From Mycobacterium asiaticum DSM 44297 (GTDB taxonomy: Bacteria > Actinomycetota > Actinomycetes > Mycobacteriales > Mycobacteriaceae), in the NCBI RefSeq assembly GCF_000613245.1, contig NZ_HG964938.1, positions 649,702-713,701 on the forward strand: 64,000 nt of DNA, read 5' to 3'. The translations under genes were made by a program, and so were the position numbers. Numbering within the stretch: position 1 is the stretch's first letter; every line of letters starts with the position of its first letter. Under the pieces are notes generated by a model. The model searched no databases. It was given only the letters and a program-made list of their open reading frames with translations, and was not told the DNA's origin. This document shows positions 28,680 to 37,400 of this stretch, piece by piece.

Positions 28680-29552
28680 TTAGCGGTTCTCGGATAGCAC
28701 CAGATAGTCGGTCAGGGCATTACCGACGGCGATGGCGCCCAACGCGGTGGGATGCAAGGGCACGCTGTCGTTGTCGGTGACATAGCCCGAGACATATCTG
28801 TCGGCCGCCGGGGCGCACATGTCGTGTCCCTCGGACAGCGACCGGGTGTCGAAAAACTCGATCCCCTTTTCGGCGGCGAGTTGTATTTGCCGGTCGTCGA
28901 GTTCGTCGACCTTGGCCTGCAAGTAGTTGGCGTCTGGCGGCAGCAGCGGTTGCTCGGGGAAACAGCCGTTCGGCCGGACGAAGGTGCCGTAGCCCACCAT
29001 GATGATCCTTGCCCTGGGGGCCGCGGCGCGGAGTTGATCGATCATGGTGGCCCAGACGGGCAACTGCGCGGCGATGGTACTGGACAACCGGTCTTCGTTG
29101 TCGGCGAGAAATTTGGTGCTGCACGGCTTCGGGTCGGCGCCTTTGGCCTCGCAGGACTCCGCGTCGCCCGCCAGCCCGACGTCGTTGGCGCCGATGGTGA
29201 TCGTGATCAGGTCCGTAGGCGGGCCGATCATGTCGAGCTGGCGGGGGATCAGCCCGTGGTCGGTCCGCTGCTCGCGGTTGACGACGTCATCGGTCGTCGC
29301 TCCGCTGCAGGTGACGTCGTGAAATGCCGACGCGTCGAGGCGCCGGGCTAGCACGGCGGGGTAGTTGTTGGTAGAGCGGTGGCAGCCGCGCGGCGCCGCC
29401 GGCTCCGGCACGCCCGGGGCGGCGGCGAAAGAGTCACCCATGGCGACGTAATTCGGCCGCGCGGCCGCGCCGGGACCGGCCGACGGCGCCGCGGCGCATC
29501 CGCCGGACGCGACGACGACCAGCAGGGCGACGCCCAGGCGTGTCGAGGACAT
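28680..29552 (-). CDS. Exported SGNH-family hydrolase (lipase/esterase-like)
   Basis: 290 residues from ATG 29552, 11 bp after the embB stop. The signal segment ends ASGGCAAAP, a possible though imperfect lipobox, so it may be lipid-anchored. GDSL/SGNH blocks are present: GDSFAAAP (nucleophile Ser), GANDVG (Asn) and the C-terminal D..PLHPT block with the catalytic His. Even Cys spacing (SCEAKG, PCSTK, GCFPEQ, MCAPAA) suggests disulphides outside the membrane. Tight spacing implies co-transcription with embB and hence a possible role on acyl groups of the envelope, which is inference. Confidence 0.85.
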   Translation of the reverse strand: MSSTRLGVALLVVVASGGCAAAPSAGPGAAARPNYVAMGDSFAAAPGVPEPAAPRGCHRSTNNYPAVLARRLDASAFHDVTCSGATTDDVVNREQRTDHGLIPRQLDMIGPPTDLITITIGANDVGLAGDAESCEAKGADPKPCSTKFLADNEDRLSSTIAAQLPVWATMIDQLRAAAPRARIIMVGYGTFVRPNGCFPEQPLLPPDANYLQAKVDELDDRQIQLAAEKGIEFFDTRSLSEGHDMCAPAADRYVSGYVTDNDSVPLHPTALGAIAVGNALTDYLVLSENR

Positions 29553-29563
29553 GCCAACCAGTG

Positions 29564-32500
29564 TTACGGCCCGATGCGGATCTTGCCCGGCGACCACAGG
29601 CCGCTGCGCGTCGCCTCGCCTAGGTCCAGCCGCGCGGGCGGCGCGTCGACCAGGGTCTCGAACTTGCGCAGCGAGCCCCAGTCGCGGGCCCAGTCGCGGG
29701 ACAGGTAGGTGGCCATTACGTGGGCGCGCAGCAACAGGTCGGTGATGCCGAGCAGGCCGCCGTTCTTGCCGTCTTCCCAGGTGTCGGTGTCCAGCTTCTT
29801 GGCCGAGTAGTCCGGCGTGATGCGGAACCGTGGAATCTCGGTTACTCCGTTGGTGTGCAGCATCGGCCGTTGGCACGGGAAGGCCAGCCCCACCGCCCAG
29901 TCCAGCAGGACCGGCTGCGTCGAACCGACATACTCCTGCAGGGAACGCAACTCCGGCACCCGTGGCGGGGTGATCGCGATCCAATCCTCCGGGGTCAGCG
30001 ACAGGTCTTCGGCGACCACCCGGACCGCGACGGCATCGGCCGGCATCTTGTCCCGGGCGAACCGCAGATTGCGCCACGCCTTGGGCTGCTCGCCGTACAG
30101 ATCGTCGGGCACCAGCCGTCCGGCCGGCACCAGCGCGCCGGGGGTGGGCCTGGCGTACTCGAGTACCACGGTCTGCCCGGCCGTGTAGTGGTGCAGCACG
30201 CTGTTGCCGGCGATCTTGCCGGCCGCCGTCACGACCACCAGTGGATGCCCGTCATCGGGCTTGGGCAACAGATACCACGCCGAGGCGAGTTTGCTCTGTT
30301 GCTGTGCGCCGCTGGTGTAGGTGCCGGCCAGCGGCACCCGCGCCGGGTCGAGCTGGTAGGGGAGCGGCACTCTGGAACCGTTGACGCCCGTTGTTTCCGT
30401 TTTGGCTGGGGCATCCCAGTCGTAATCGGTGCCGGGCTGGTTGGGTTTCATCACGATCGCCTCGGCGACGGTGTGCTCCGGCACGCCGTTGGGTGAGAAG
30501 CCGACCGGGTCGGTGCCGCCCAGTGGACCGAGCGGGCCGTAATCACCGGGTAGCGGTGTCATGAAGCCGGCGTTGGTGTCCGGTTCGACGAGCACATCGT
30601 CGGCCAGTCCGCAGCCGCCGGCGAAGGCCCGGATGTTCGACCAGCCGTTGGAGTAGGTGGGGTACTGCCGCACGATCCCAATGCCCATTGACGCGACGAA
30701 CACCAACGCCATGAACCCGGCGGCCAGCGCGACGGGCGCCTTCGTCAGAGCACGGACCACCCGGCCTTCACCACTACCACGGGGTGCGAAGTGCAACCAG
30801 GACGCATATATCGCAGCGATCGCAAACAGCGCGAAAAACATTGCGCTGACCGAGATCCCGGCAATCTTGGGCATGGTGCTGTTGAACGGCACGCCGTAGC
30901 TGGATACGTACCACCAACCGTTGGTGGTGGCGAAACACAGCGCGAGCATGAAGAATACCGCGGCCAGAAAGGCCATCCGATTGCGCGACCAGCGCAGCAC
31001 CGATGGCGACACCAGCACGGTCGTCAGCGCCGCCATCGCGGCGCCCACCGCGGCGAACAGACCGAAGTGGTGCACCCATTTGGTCGGGGTGAACATCAGG
31101 AAGAACATGGTGCCGAAGATGATGCCCATCAGCCGCCACGCCGGGCCGCGGGCCACACCGGGAATTCGCTTGCGCCGCAACATGATGAACACCGCCGTGA
31201 ACAGGCACAGCGCGGTGATCAGGAACCCGAACCGGCGCGACAACGAGCCGTCGACGGTGGGCAGGATCAGGTAGTAGTAGCGCAGGTTCTCGGTATACCA
31301 GGCCTGGCTCGGTCCGATCTTGCCCCGAACCCTGGTGGCTTCCAAGACACTTGACAGCGTCTGGTCGGCGAAGACCACCGTCAGGATGATCGTTCCCGCC
31401 GCCAGCATCGGCGACAGCAACGGCAACGTGCCCCCGACCATCCGGCGGCGTTTCACCAGAATTCGCAGCAGCGGACGGCCGGCGGCCACCAGCGCCGCCA
31501 CCGCGATCAGCCCGGTGGGCTGCACACCGAGGGTGAACGCCGCGGTGATGATCGCCAGCGCTGCCGGTGTCAGGCGGCTGTACCGCATCGACCGTTCGAT
31601 CAGCACATAGGTGACCAGCGACCCGAGCGCGATGATCCCCTCGGGGCGCAGCCCGTTGTCGAAAGGCATCCACGCGGTCAGTAGCACCATCGCCGCGGCC
31701 CAGTTGGCGGGTTTGCTGGCAGTCACCGCCGGGCCTAGCCGGGGCAGCACTTCGCGCGAGAGCAACAGCCAGCACACCAGCCCGGCGAACAGGTCGGGCA
31801 GGCGCATCCAGATGCTGGAGTCGCTGACGTGGGTCATCAGCGCGAGCAGGTTGTAGTACCAGCCGAACGGGTCTTCCGGGCTGCCGAACCAGCGGAAGTA
31901 GTTGGACATGTAGCCGGCCCGGTCGGCGACGCGGGCCATGCCCAGGATGTAGCCGTCGTCGGAGGAGTTTGCACCGATGACGTGCCAGAGCAGGAAGGCG
32001 AAGATCACCACGCCGTCGAGCAGGGTGAAGGTGCGCCAGTTGGCCGGAATCCAGCGGCGCATTCGATGCCCGTCGAGCTGGTCGAGTCGCCACAGCGCGA
32101 TCAGCGCAACGAGGGTGGAGACGATCGCCCCGACAATGGCAAGCAACTTGAGGGTGGTCGGGGTGGTGGAGAACCGGGTGTCGATGGTCGCCGACATGCT
32201 CAGCTTGGGCGGCGCCGGCCCGGTGAGGTCGGTGAAGACGCCGACGATTTGCGGACGCAGGTTCGGGTCGGGGAACCCGCTGCGCAGCGGCCCGCCGCCG
32301 GGATCCTTGAGACCGATGAAGTTGGCGAAGGTGCCCGCGTGCGTCGAGCTGATGTCGATGTACTCACACTGCGGGGAAGCCACCAGGTCGCGCGGCACCG
32401 ACAGGATCACCACGTTGCGGTCGGTCACGTCCACGCGTTGGGCGCTGACCACGACGAACAGGGCGTTGAGGTTGGCGTCCTTGCCCTGTTTGGGCGCGGT

Positions 32501-32809
32501 GCCCAGCACCACTCCACCCGACGGCGGCATCTCGCGCACGATGCTGCATGGCACGGTCGCCTTGAAGTCCACCGGTGTCAGCGAGATCAGCGGCGACGTG
32601 ACGCTGTTGAGCTGGCCGTTCTGCGGCCAGTTCAGCATTGCGGTGGTCTGGACCACCGGCAGCAGTGGCGTGGCGACCGACAACACGAATCCGAGCAACC
32701 CGGCGATGGTGGCGACCCAGCGGGTGATTTTTTCCCGGCGAGCAGACGCGAAAGCCCCCGAATTCGCCGGAGTCGGGGTGCTTTCGCGTCTGCTCGCGCT
32801 CGTTGTCAT
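29564..32809 (-). CDS. embB: Arabinosyltransferase EmbB
   Basis: 1081 residues (1098 in M. tuberculosis; the cytoplasmic loop near residue 250 is shorter). It is a GT-C arabinofuranosyltransferase that branches arabinan in arabinogalactan, and it is the main ethambutol target. The catalytic acidic pair is D284-D285 in SSDDGYILGMARVA. M291 is the equivalent of M306, and the preceding Ile-Leu are retained, so no hallmark resistance change is visible. The periplasmic C-terminal carbohydrate-binding domain ends SGLWSPGKIRIGP. The first 30 codons overlap palindrome family A. The start overlaps embA by ATGA. Confidence 0.97.
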   Translation of the reverse strand: MTTSASRRESTPTPANSGAFASARREKITRWVATIAGLLGFVLSVATPLLPVVQTTAMLNWPQNGQLNSVTSPLISLTPVDFKATVPCSIVREMPPSGGVVLGTAPKQGKDANLNALFVVVSAQRVDVTDRNVVILSVPRDLVASPQCEYIDISSTHAGTFANFIGLKDPGGGPLRSGFPDPNLRPQIVGVFTDLTGPAPPKLSMSATIDTRFSTTPTTLKLLAIVGAIVSTLVALIALWRLDQLDGHRMRRWIPANWRTFTLLDGVVIFAFLLWHVIGANSSDDGYILGMARVADRAGYMSNYFRWFGSPEDPFGWYYNLLALMTHVSDSSIWMRLPDLFAGLVCWLLLSREVLPRLGPAVTASKPANWAAAMVLLTAWMPFDNGLRPEGIIALGSLVTYVLIERSMRYSRLTPAALAIITAAFTLGVQPTGLIAVAALVAAGRPLLRILVKRRRMVGGTLPLLSPMLAAGTIILTVVFADQTLSSVLEATRVRGKIGPSQAWYTENLRYYYLILPTVDGSLSRRFGFLITALCLFTAVFIMLRRKRIPGVARGPAWRLMGIIFGTMFFLMFTPTKWVHHFGLFAAVGAAMAALTTVLVSPSVLRWSRNRMAFLAAVFFMLALCFATTNGWWYVSSYGVPFNSTMPKIAGISVSAMFFALFAIAAIYASWLHFAPRGSGEGRVVRALTKAPVALAAGFMALVFVASMGIGIVRQYPTYSNGWSNIRAFAGGCGLADDVLVEPDTNAGFMTPLPGDYGPLGPLGGTDPVGFSPNGVPEHTVAEAIVMKPNQPGTDYDWDAPAKTETTGVNGSRVPLPYQLDPARVPLAGTYTSGAQQQSKLASAWYLLPKPDDGHPLVVVTAAGKIAGNSVLHHYTAGQTVVLEYARPTPGALVPAGRLVPDDLYGEQPKAWRNLRFARDKMPADAVAVRVVAEDLSLTPEDWIAITPPRVPELRSLQEYVGSTQPVLLDWAVGLAFPCQRPMLHTNGVTEIPRFRITPDYSAKKLDTDTWEDGKNGGLLGITDLLLRAHVMATYLSRDWARDWGSLRKFETLVDAPPARLDLGEATRSGLWSPGKIRIGP
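32736..32798. repeat. Long palindrome, family A copy 2 (inside the embB 5' coding region)
   Basis: The left arm from 32736 (CGGCGAGCAGACGCGAAAGC) is identical over 23 bases to copy 1 and pairs with 32774-32797. The centre contains GAATTCGCCGG. On the minus strand it encodes SRREST...GAFASAR near the EmbB N-terminus. Confidence 0.85.
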
Positions 32810-35800
32810 GGGAGGGCCCTAATCGGTCCTTGCCGGCTCCAGCCGGGCACGGTGGTCACGCCCTGCTGGACGACGGCGTCGGGCGCGCGATCAGTCGGGA
32901 CCAGGCGGTGGTACTGCTCCACCGAACCCCAGTCCCGGTACCAGTCCCCGCTCAGATACGTCGAGATCGTCGACGTCCACAGCAACCCCTGGGTGAACAT
33001 GAACGGCCCGCCGGTCGACGCCGCCTGCCACAGGTTCGACGACACCGCGGTCTGCTTGTGGTCGGGCAGGATCCGATAGTCGGGTAGCTCGGCTATGCCC
33101 AGGTGCTCGGAGAACGGGCGTTGGCACGGGAAGTTGGCCGCCGTCGCGATGTCCATCAGCACCGGGGTCTGCGAGCCGATCAACCGCTGCAGCGATTCCA
33201 GCTCGGGCACCCGCGGTGGCGTGAAGGCGAACCACTGCTCGGAGCTCAGGTTCGGGTCGTAGGCGACGATGCGGGCCACGTTGGCTTCCGGCGGCGCCCA
33301 GGTGAGCGGGAACCGCAGATTGCGCCAGGCCGGTTGCGGACCGAGGTCGATCGGGAACACCTCGCCGAGCGGGGTGAACTTCCCGTCCGGTCGGGAGATG
33401 CCCCACTGCAGCTTGAGCGACTGGCCGTACATGAAGTCGCCGTCCTCTTTATAGGACCAGATTGCGCCGGCGGCCGAGACCACCACCAACGGCCGGTCGG
33501 GCCGGCGCGGCGGCAGCTGGTACCAGGCAGAGGTGGCCCGGGCCGCCAGGTTGTTCTCGCCGTAGCTGCCCATCACCGGGGTGCGGGCGGGATCCAGTCC
33601 GAACGGCAGGAACGCGTGGGACCCGTTGAGGCCGGCGGGACCCTTGCCGCCGGCGGTACCGGCGGAATCGGTGATGGCGGCGTTGGGCTTATTGGGTGAG
33701 GCGTCGGAATTGACGACGCCGGGCTTGCTGACCACCGGGTCGGACTTGAGGTCCTCGCCGACGCCCTCGGGCTTGAAGCCGAGCGGGTTGACGCCGCCGA
33801 GCGGCCCGTCGGGACCGAACTGCTGACCCGGCACCGGCTGCAGCATGCCGGCGTTTGGGTCGGGCTCGGCCAGCACGTCGTCGGCCATGGCGCAGCTCGT
33901 CGGCGACAGGCCTGACGTCAGGGCGGCCAGGTTGGCCTTGCCAGTGGTGTACAGCGGGTAGCGGAATACCGCGCCCTTGGCCAGCGAGCCGACCTCACCC
34001 AGGACCATGATCACCGCCACCACCAGCAGCGGCGCCGAGGCCAGCACACGGTTGCGCCGGTTGTTCTTCACCTCGGTGTGCCCGGCGTAGTCCATCCGGA
34101 AGTGGTACCAGGCGGCCAGCAGGCCGGTCAGGATCGACAGCGTCAGGAACATCGAGGTGACCGGATGGCTGGCGACGACCGGCTGGATGTCGTACCAGGG
34201 GACCCCGTAGTTGCCGACGTAGAACCACCCGTTGATGCCGGAAGTGGCCCACGCGAGCACGAACAACAGCGCGGTGACGTACAGGGCGAGGTTGCGTCGG
34301 CTGTGCAGGCCGATCCGCGCGACGGTGAAGGCGGTGACGGCGCCCAGGGCGCCGGCCAGGCTGGCGAACGCGCCGAACTGGATGGCCCATTTCGTCGGGG
34401 TGAAGTGCAGCAGCAGCAGGCCGATCGCGGTGGTGCCCAACAGCCGCCAGGCCGGCCCGGTGGCCAGGCCGGCCACCCGGCCGCGGCGCAGCAGCACGAA
34501 CAGCATTCCGAACATGCACAGCAGCAGCACCAGCACCGCGAACCGCCGCGCCATCGAACCGTCCGCATTGCTCTCGACGGTGAGGAAGTAGTACCGCAGG
34601 AAGTCCTGATACCAGGCGATCGTCGGGCCGACCTTGTACTTGATGCGGGCTGATTCGGCCGCGGTGGCCAGCGTCTGCGAGCGGAACACCACCACGGTGA
34701 TCAGCGAGAGCGACGCGGCCAGCACCACCAGCGGCGCCAGCAGGCCGTCGGTGGCCCGCCGCCGCCGGATGATCTGCGCGATCGCGCGGGCACCCGTCAA
34801 CAACGCTGCGACGGCGATCAGACCCTGCGGTGCGAGCGTGGCGGTCAGCGCGGCCACGATGATGGCCAGCGTGGCCGGGGCGAGCCTGCCCAGCGCGATC
34901 GACCGCTCCACCAGGATCCAGGTGAGCAGCACGCCCAGGGCGATCAACGGTTCGGGCCGCAGGCCGTTGTTGAACGGCAGCCACGCGGCGATGAACACCG
35001 CGCCGGCGGTGTACAGGGCGACCCGGTTACCGGCCAGGCCGCCGCGGCCCGGCCCGAGCCGGCGCAGCACGCAGTGGCTGATCAGCAGCCAGCAGCCGAT
35101 GCCGGCCAGCAGGGCGGGCAGCCGCATCCACACCCCGGCGCTGCTGACCGCCGCGAGCTTGGCCAGCACGCTGAAGTACCAGTCGAACGGCGCGTTGGTG
35201 GTGCCGAAGTAGCGGTAGTAGTCGACGATGTATCCGGCCTTCGGCGCCACCCGGGCGATGGTGAGGTTGTAACCGTCGTCGGACGTGGTGGCGCCGATGA
35301 CGTGCCAGAGCAGCAGCGTCGCGATGACTGCGGCGTCGGCGAGCCACGTCGCCAGCCCCGCGTGCGGGCCGCTGCGCAATCGCGGCCGGTAGCGGGCCAG
35401 CAGCGCCATCGGCGAACGCCAGTTGCGCAGCGAGTCACCGCGGCTGAGGCGGTCCAGCGCGGCCAGCGCGAGGATGGCAGCCAGTACGGCGAGTGCGCCG
35501 AGGCCCATGGCCAGCGACTTCAGCGTGGTGGGCGCGAGGATGAACCGGGTATCGACGTCGACGCGTGCCGACAGGCCGGGCTGGGCCCGCACCTTCAGAT
35601 CGGTGAAGATGCCGCCGACCTGGGGTTTCTTCTCGGGCGCCAGCTTGCCGGTGGCACCGGGGATACCGATGAAATCGGCGCCCGCGCCGCCGGCGTCGGC
35701 CCAGATGTGCAGCACCTGGCAGCCGCCCGCCGCGATCGCCGGGCGCGGCGCGACCGCGGCCACCGTGTCGCGGAATGCGACGACGACCGTGTCCTTGTTG

Positions 35801-36126
35801 GCGCGCACGAACAGCCCGTGCTTGCCGGTCTCGAAGCCGTCGGTCGGCAGGGTCGAGACCACCAGGCCGCCGTTGGCGGGCAGGGTCGCGATCGCAGAAC
35901 AGGGGATGGAGATGTCCAGTGCCTGCGGCGCCCCGGACACCAGCGGGGCCGTGATCTGGGTGATGCTGCCGTCGGCGCCGGTGCCCTGCGGCCACACGAT
36001 GGTGGCGGTGGTCTGCCGCACCGGTAGCAACGGAACCAGCAGGCATAACACCAGACCGGCGATTCCCGAGACGACGGCTACCAGCCGGGCGATCCGGTGG
36101 GATCGCTCATTACCGTCGGGGGACAC
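32806..36126 (-). CDS. embA: Arabinosyltransferase EmbA
   Basis: 1106 residues, GTG start. It works with EmbB as a heterodimer to build the terminal branched hexa-arabinofuranosyl motif of arabinogalactan. The GT-C motif is D283-D284 in TTSDDGYNLTIARV. The family-specific N-terminus (GNERSHRIARLVAVVSGIAG) and the C-terminal PGWSRQGPIRALP identify it as EmbA. Many predicted helices are followed by a large periplasmic domain. It is divergent from embR with a 134-bp gap, so embA-embB has its own promoter rather than depending on embC read-through. Confidence 0.97.
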   Translation of the reverse strand: MSPDGNERSHRIARLVAVVSGIAGLVLCLLVPLLPVRQTTATIVWPQGTGADGSITQITAPLVSGAPQALDISIPCSAIATLPANGGLVVSTLPTDGFETGKHGLFVRANKDTVVVAFRDTVAAVAPRPAIAAGGCQVLHIWADAGGAGADFIGIPGATGKLAPEKKPQVGGIFTDLKVRAQPGLSARVDVDTRFILAPTTLKSLAMGLGALAVLAAILALAALDRLSRGDSLRNWRSPMALLARYRPRLRSGPHAGLATWLADAAVIATLLLWHVIGATTSDDGYNLTIARVAPKAGYIVDYYRYFGTTNAPFDWYFSVLAKLAAVSSAGVWMRLPALLAGIGCWLLISHCVLRRLGPGRGGLAGNRVALYTAGAVFIAAWLPFNNGLRPEPLIALGVLLTWILVERSIALGRLAPATLAIIVAALTATLAPQGLIAVAALLTGARAIAQIIRRRRATDGLLAPLVVLAASLSLITVVVFRSQTLATAAESARIKYKVGPTIAWYQDFLRYYFLTVESNADGSMARRFAVLVLLLCMFGMLFVLLRRGRVAGLATGPAWRLLGTTAIGLLLLHFTPTKWAIQFGAFASLAGALGAVTAFTVARIGLHSRRNLALYVTALLFVLAWATSGINGWFYVGNYGVPWYDIQPVVASHPVTSMFLTLSILTGLLAAWYHFRMDYAGHTEVKNNRRNRVLASAPLLVVAVIMVLGEVGSLAKGAVFRYPLYTTGKANLAALTSGLSPTSCAMADDVLAEPDPNAGMLQPVPGQQFGPDGPLGGVNPLGFKPEGVGEDLKSDPVVSKPGVVNSDASPNKPNAAITDSAGTAGGKGPAGLNGSHAFLPFGLDPARTPVMGSYGENNLAARATSAWYQLPPRRPDRPLVVVSAAGAIWSYKEDGDFMYGQSLKLQWGISRPDGKFTPLGEVFPIDLGPQPAWRNLRFPLTWAPPEANVARIVAYDPNLSSEQWFAFTPPRVPELESLQRLIGSQTPVLMDIATAANFPCQRPFSEHLGIAELPDYRILPDHKQTAVSSNLWQAASTGGPFMFTQGLLWTSTISTYLSGDWYRDWGSVEQYHRLVPTDRAPDAVVQQGVTTVPGWSRQGPIRALP

Positions 36127-36260
36127 GATGGTCGATCGTAGGCGACGCGAGTAAGTGACTATTGGATGCGGGGCCGGGGAGAGGCCCCGCCGCGTGTAAC
36201 GATCACAATGGGTACATAGATATAGCCAACGGCCTGGATGATCGGAAGGCTGGCAGCGCG
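36127..36260. promoter_or_regulatory. Divergent embA/embR promoter region with a GC hairpin
   Basis: 134 bp between the embA GTG and the embR ATG. It holds a perfect 8-bp inverted repeat GCGGGGCC/GGCCCCGC (36168-36175, 36183-36190) and, on the embR side, an AT-rich ACATAGATATAG segment that could be a -10 region. Known EmbR biology (activation of embCAB after PknH phosphorylation) makes this a candidate autoregulatory site. Binding is not shown by the sequence. Confidence 0.5.
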
Positions 36261-37394
36261 ATGACGAACACGCCTCTGGGGTTTGGTGTTCTGGGACCGC
36301 TGCAACTGCTGGTGGACGGCACCCCGGTGCCGGTCGGTGCCGCCAAGCAGCGGGCGGTGCTGGCGATGCTGCTGATCAACCGCAACCGGCCGGTATCGGT
36401 GGACTCGTTGACCGACGCGGTATGGGACGGCTCACCGGTTCCGGCGGCACGCACCAGCATCCAGTCCCACATCTCCAATCTGCGCCGCCTCTTGCGGACC
36501 ACCGGCGGCGTCGACCCGGCACGAGTGCTGGCCAGCGCGCCGCCGGGTTATCAGCTCACCGTCGCCGACAGCGACTACGACCTGGGCCGGTTCGCGGCCG
36601 CGAAAACCGCCGGGGTGCAGGCCGCCGCCGCGGGCCGGTTCGAAGAGGCCAGCGAGCACCTGTCCGAAGCGCTGGCGCAGTGGCGCGGCCCGGTGCTCGA
36701 CGACCTGCGGGACTTCGAATTCGTCGACGCCTTCGCCACCAAGCTGGTCGAGGACAAGGTGGGAGCGCACAGCGCCCGCGCCGAAGCCGAGATCGCTTGC
36801 GGCCGAGCCGATGCCGTCATCGGTGAACTGGAGTCGCTGGCCGCTGAGCATCCCTACCGGGAACCGCTTTGGGCGCAGCTCATCACCGCCTATTACGTGA
36901 CTGAGCGTCAATCCGACGCCCTGGGCGCCTACCGGCAGCTCAAGACTGCGCTCGCCGAGGGGCTCGGCATCGATCCCGGTCCCACCGTCACCGCCCTGCA
37001 TGAGCGCATCCTGCGTCAGGAACCCATCGTCACCAAGCAGGCCGTTGCCAGCACCCGCAAACGCGGCGCGTACCGGGACACCACCGCCGCTCCGGCCGCG
37101 CCGACGTTGGTCGCCGCGTTACGCGACAGCGCCGGGCGCGAATACCGGCTCAACGGCGCCGTCACCCGCATCGGCCGGCTGGCTGACAACGACATCGTGC
37201 TCGACGACACCGACGTCAGCCGGCACCATGCCGTGATCGCCGACACCGGAACGGCTTTCGTGATCACCGATCTGCGGTCCACCAACGGCGTCGAGGTGGG
37301 TGGTCAGCCGATCCGGGGCAGCGCCACGCTAGCCGACGGTGACCGCATCTGTATCGGTGGATGTGAGTTCAGGTTCGAGGTTCAGCAAGCCTGA
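36261..37394 (+). CDS. embR: Transcriptional regulator EmbR (SARP-type with FHA domain)
   Basis: 377 residues. An OmpR/SARP winged-helix DNA-binding domain (about 10-100; AAKQRAVLAMLLINRNRPVSVDSL, SHISNLRRLLR) is followed by a BTAD helical domain (about 110-260) and a C-terminal FHA domain (about 290-375) with phospho-Thr-binding residues in IGRL, SRHH and STNG. In M. tuberculosis EmbR (Rv1267c) is unlinked to emb and activates it when phosphorylated by PknH. Here it sits between embC and embA, as described for M. avium. ATG 36261 is preferred to an upstream in-frame ATG because MTNTPLGFGVLG starts the domain. It converges on embC with a 6-bp gap. Confidence 0.95.
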   Translation: MTNTPLGFGVLGPLQLLVDGTPVPVGAAKQRAVLAMLLINRNRPVSVDSLTDAVWDGSPVPAARTSIQSHISNLRRLLRTTGGVDPARVLASAPPGYQLTVADSDYDLGRFAAAKTAGVQAAAAGRFEEASEHLSEALAQWRGPVLDDLRDFEFVDAFATKLVEDKVGAHSARAEAEIACGRADAVIGELESLAAEHPYREPLWAQLITAYYVTERQSDALGAYRQLKTALAEGLGIDPGPTVTALHERILRQEPIVTKQAVASTRKRGAYRDTTAAPAAPTLVAALRDSAGREYRLNGAVTRIGRLADNDIVLDDTDVSRHHAVIADTGTAFVITDLRSTNGVEVGGQPIRGSATLADGDRICIGGCEFRFEVQQA

Positions 37395-37400
37395 CCGGCG

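Noticed and set aside
29564..32809. Ethambutol-resistance mutation in embB
   Set aside because: The DDGYILGM segment has the wild-type Met and the preceding Ile-Leu. No hallmark change is seen at the positions I could place.
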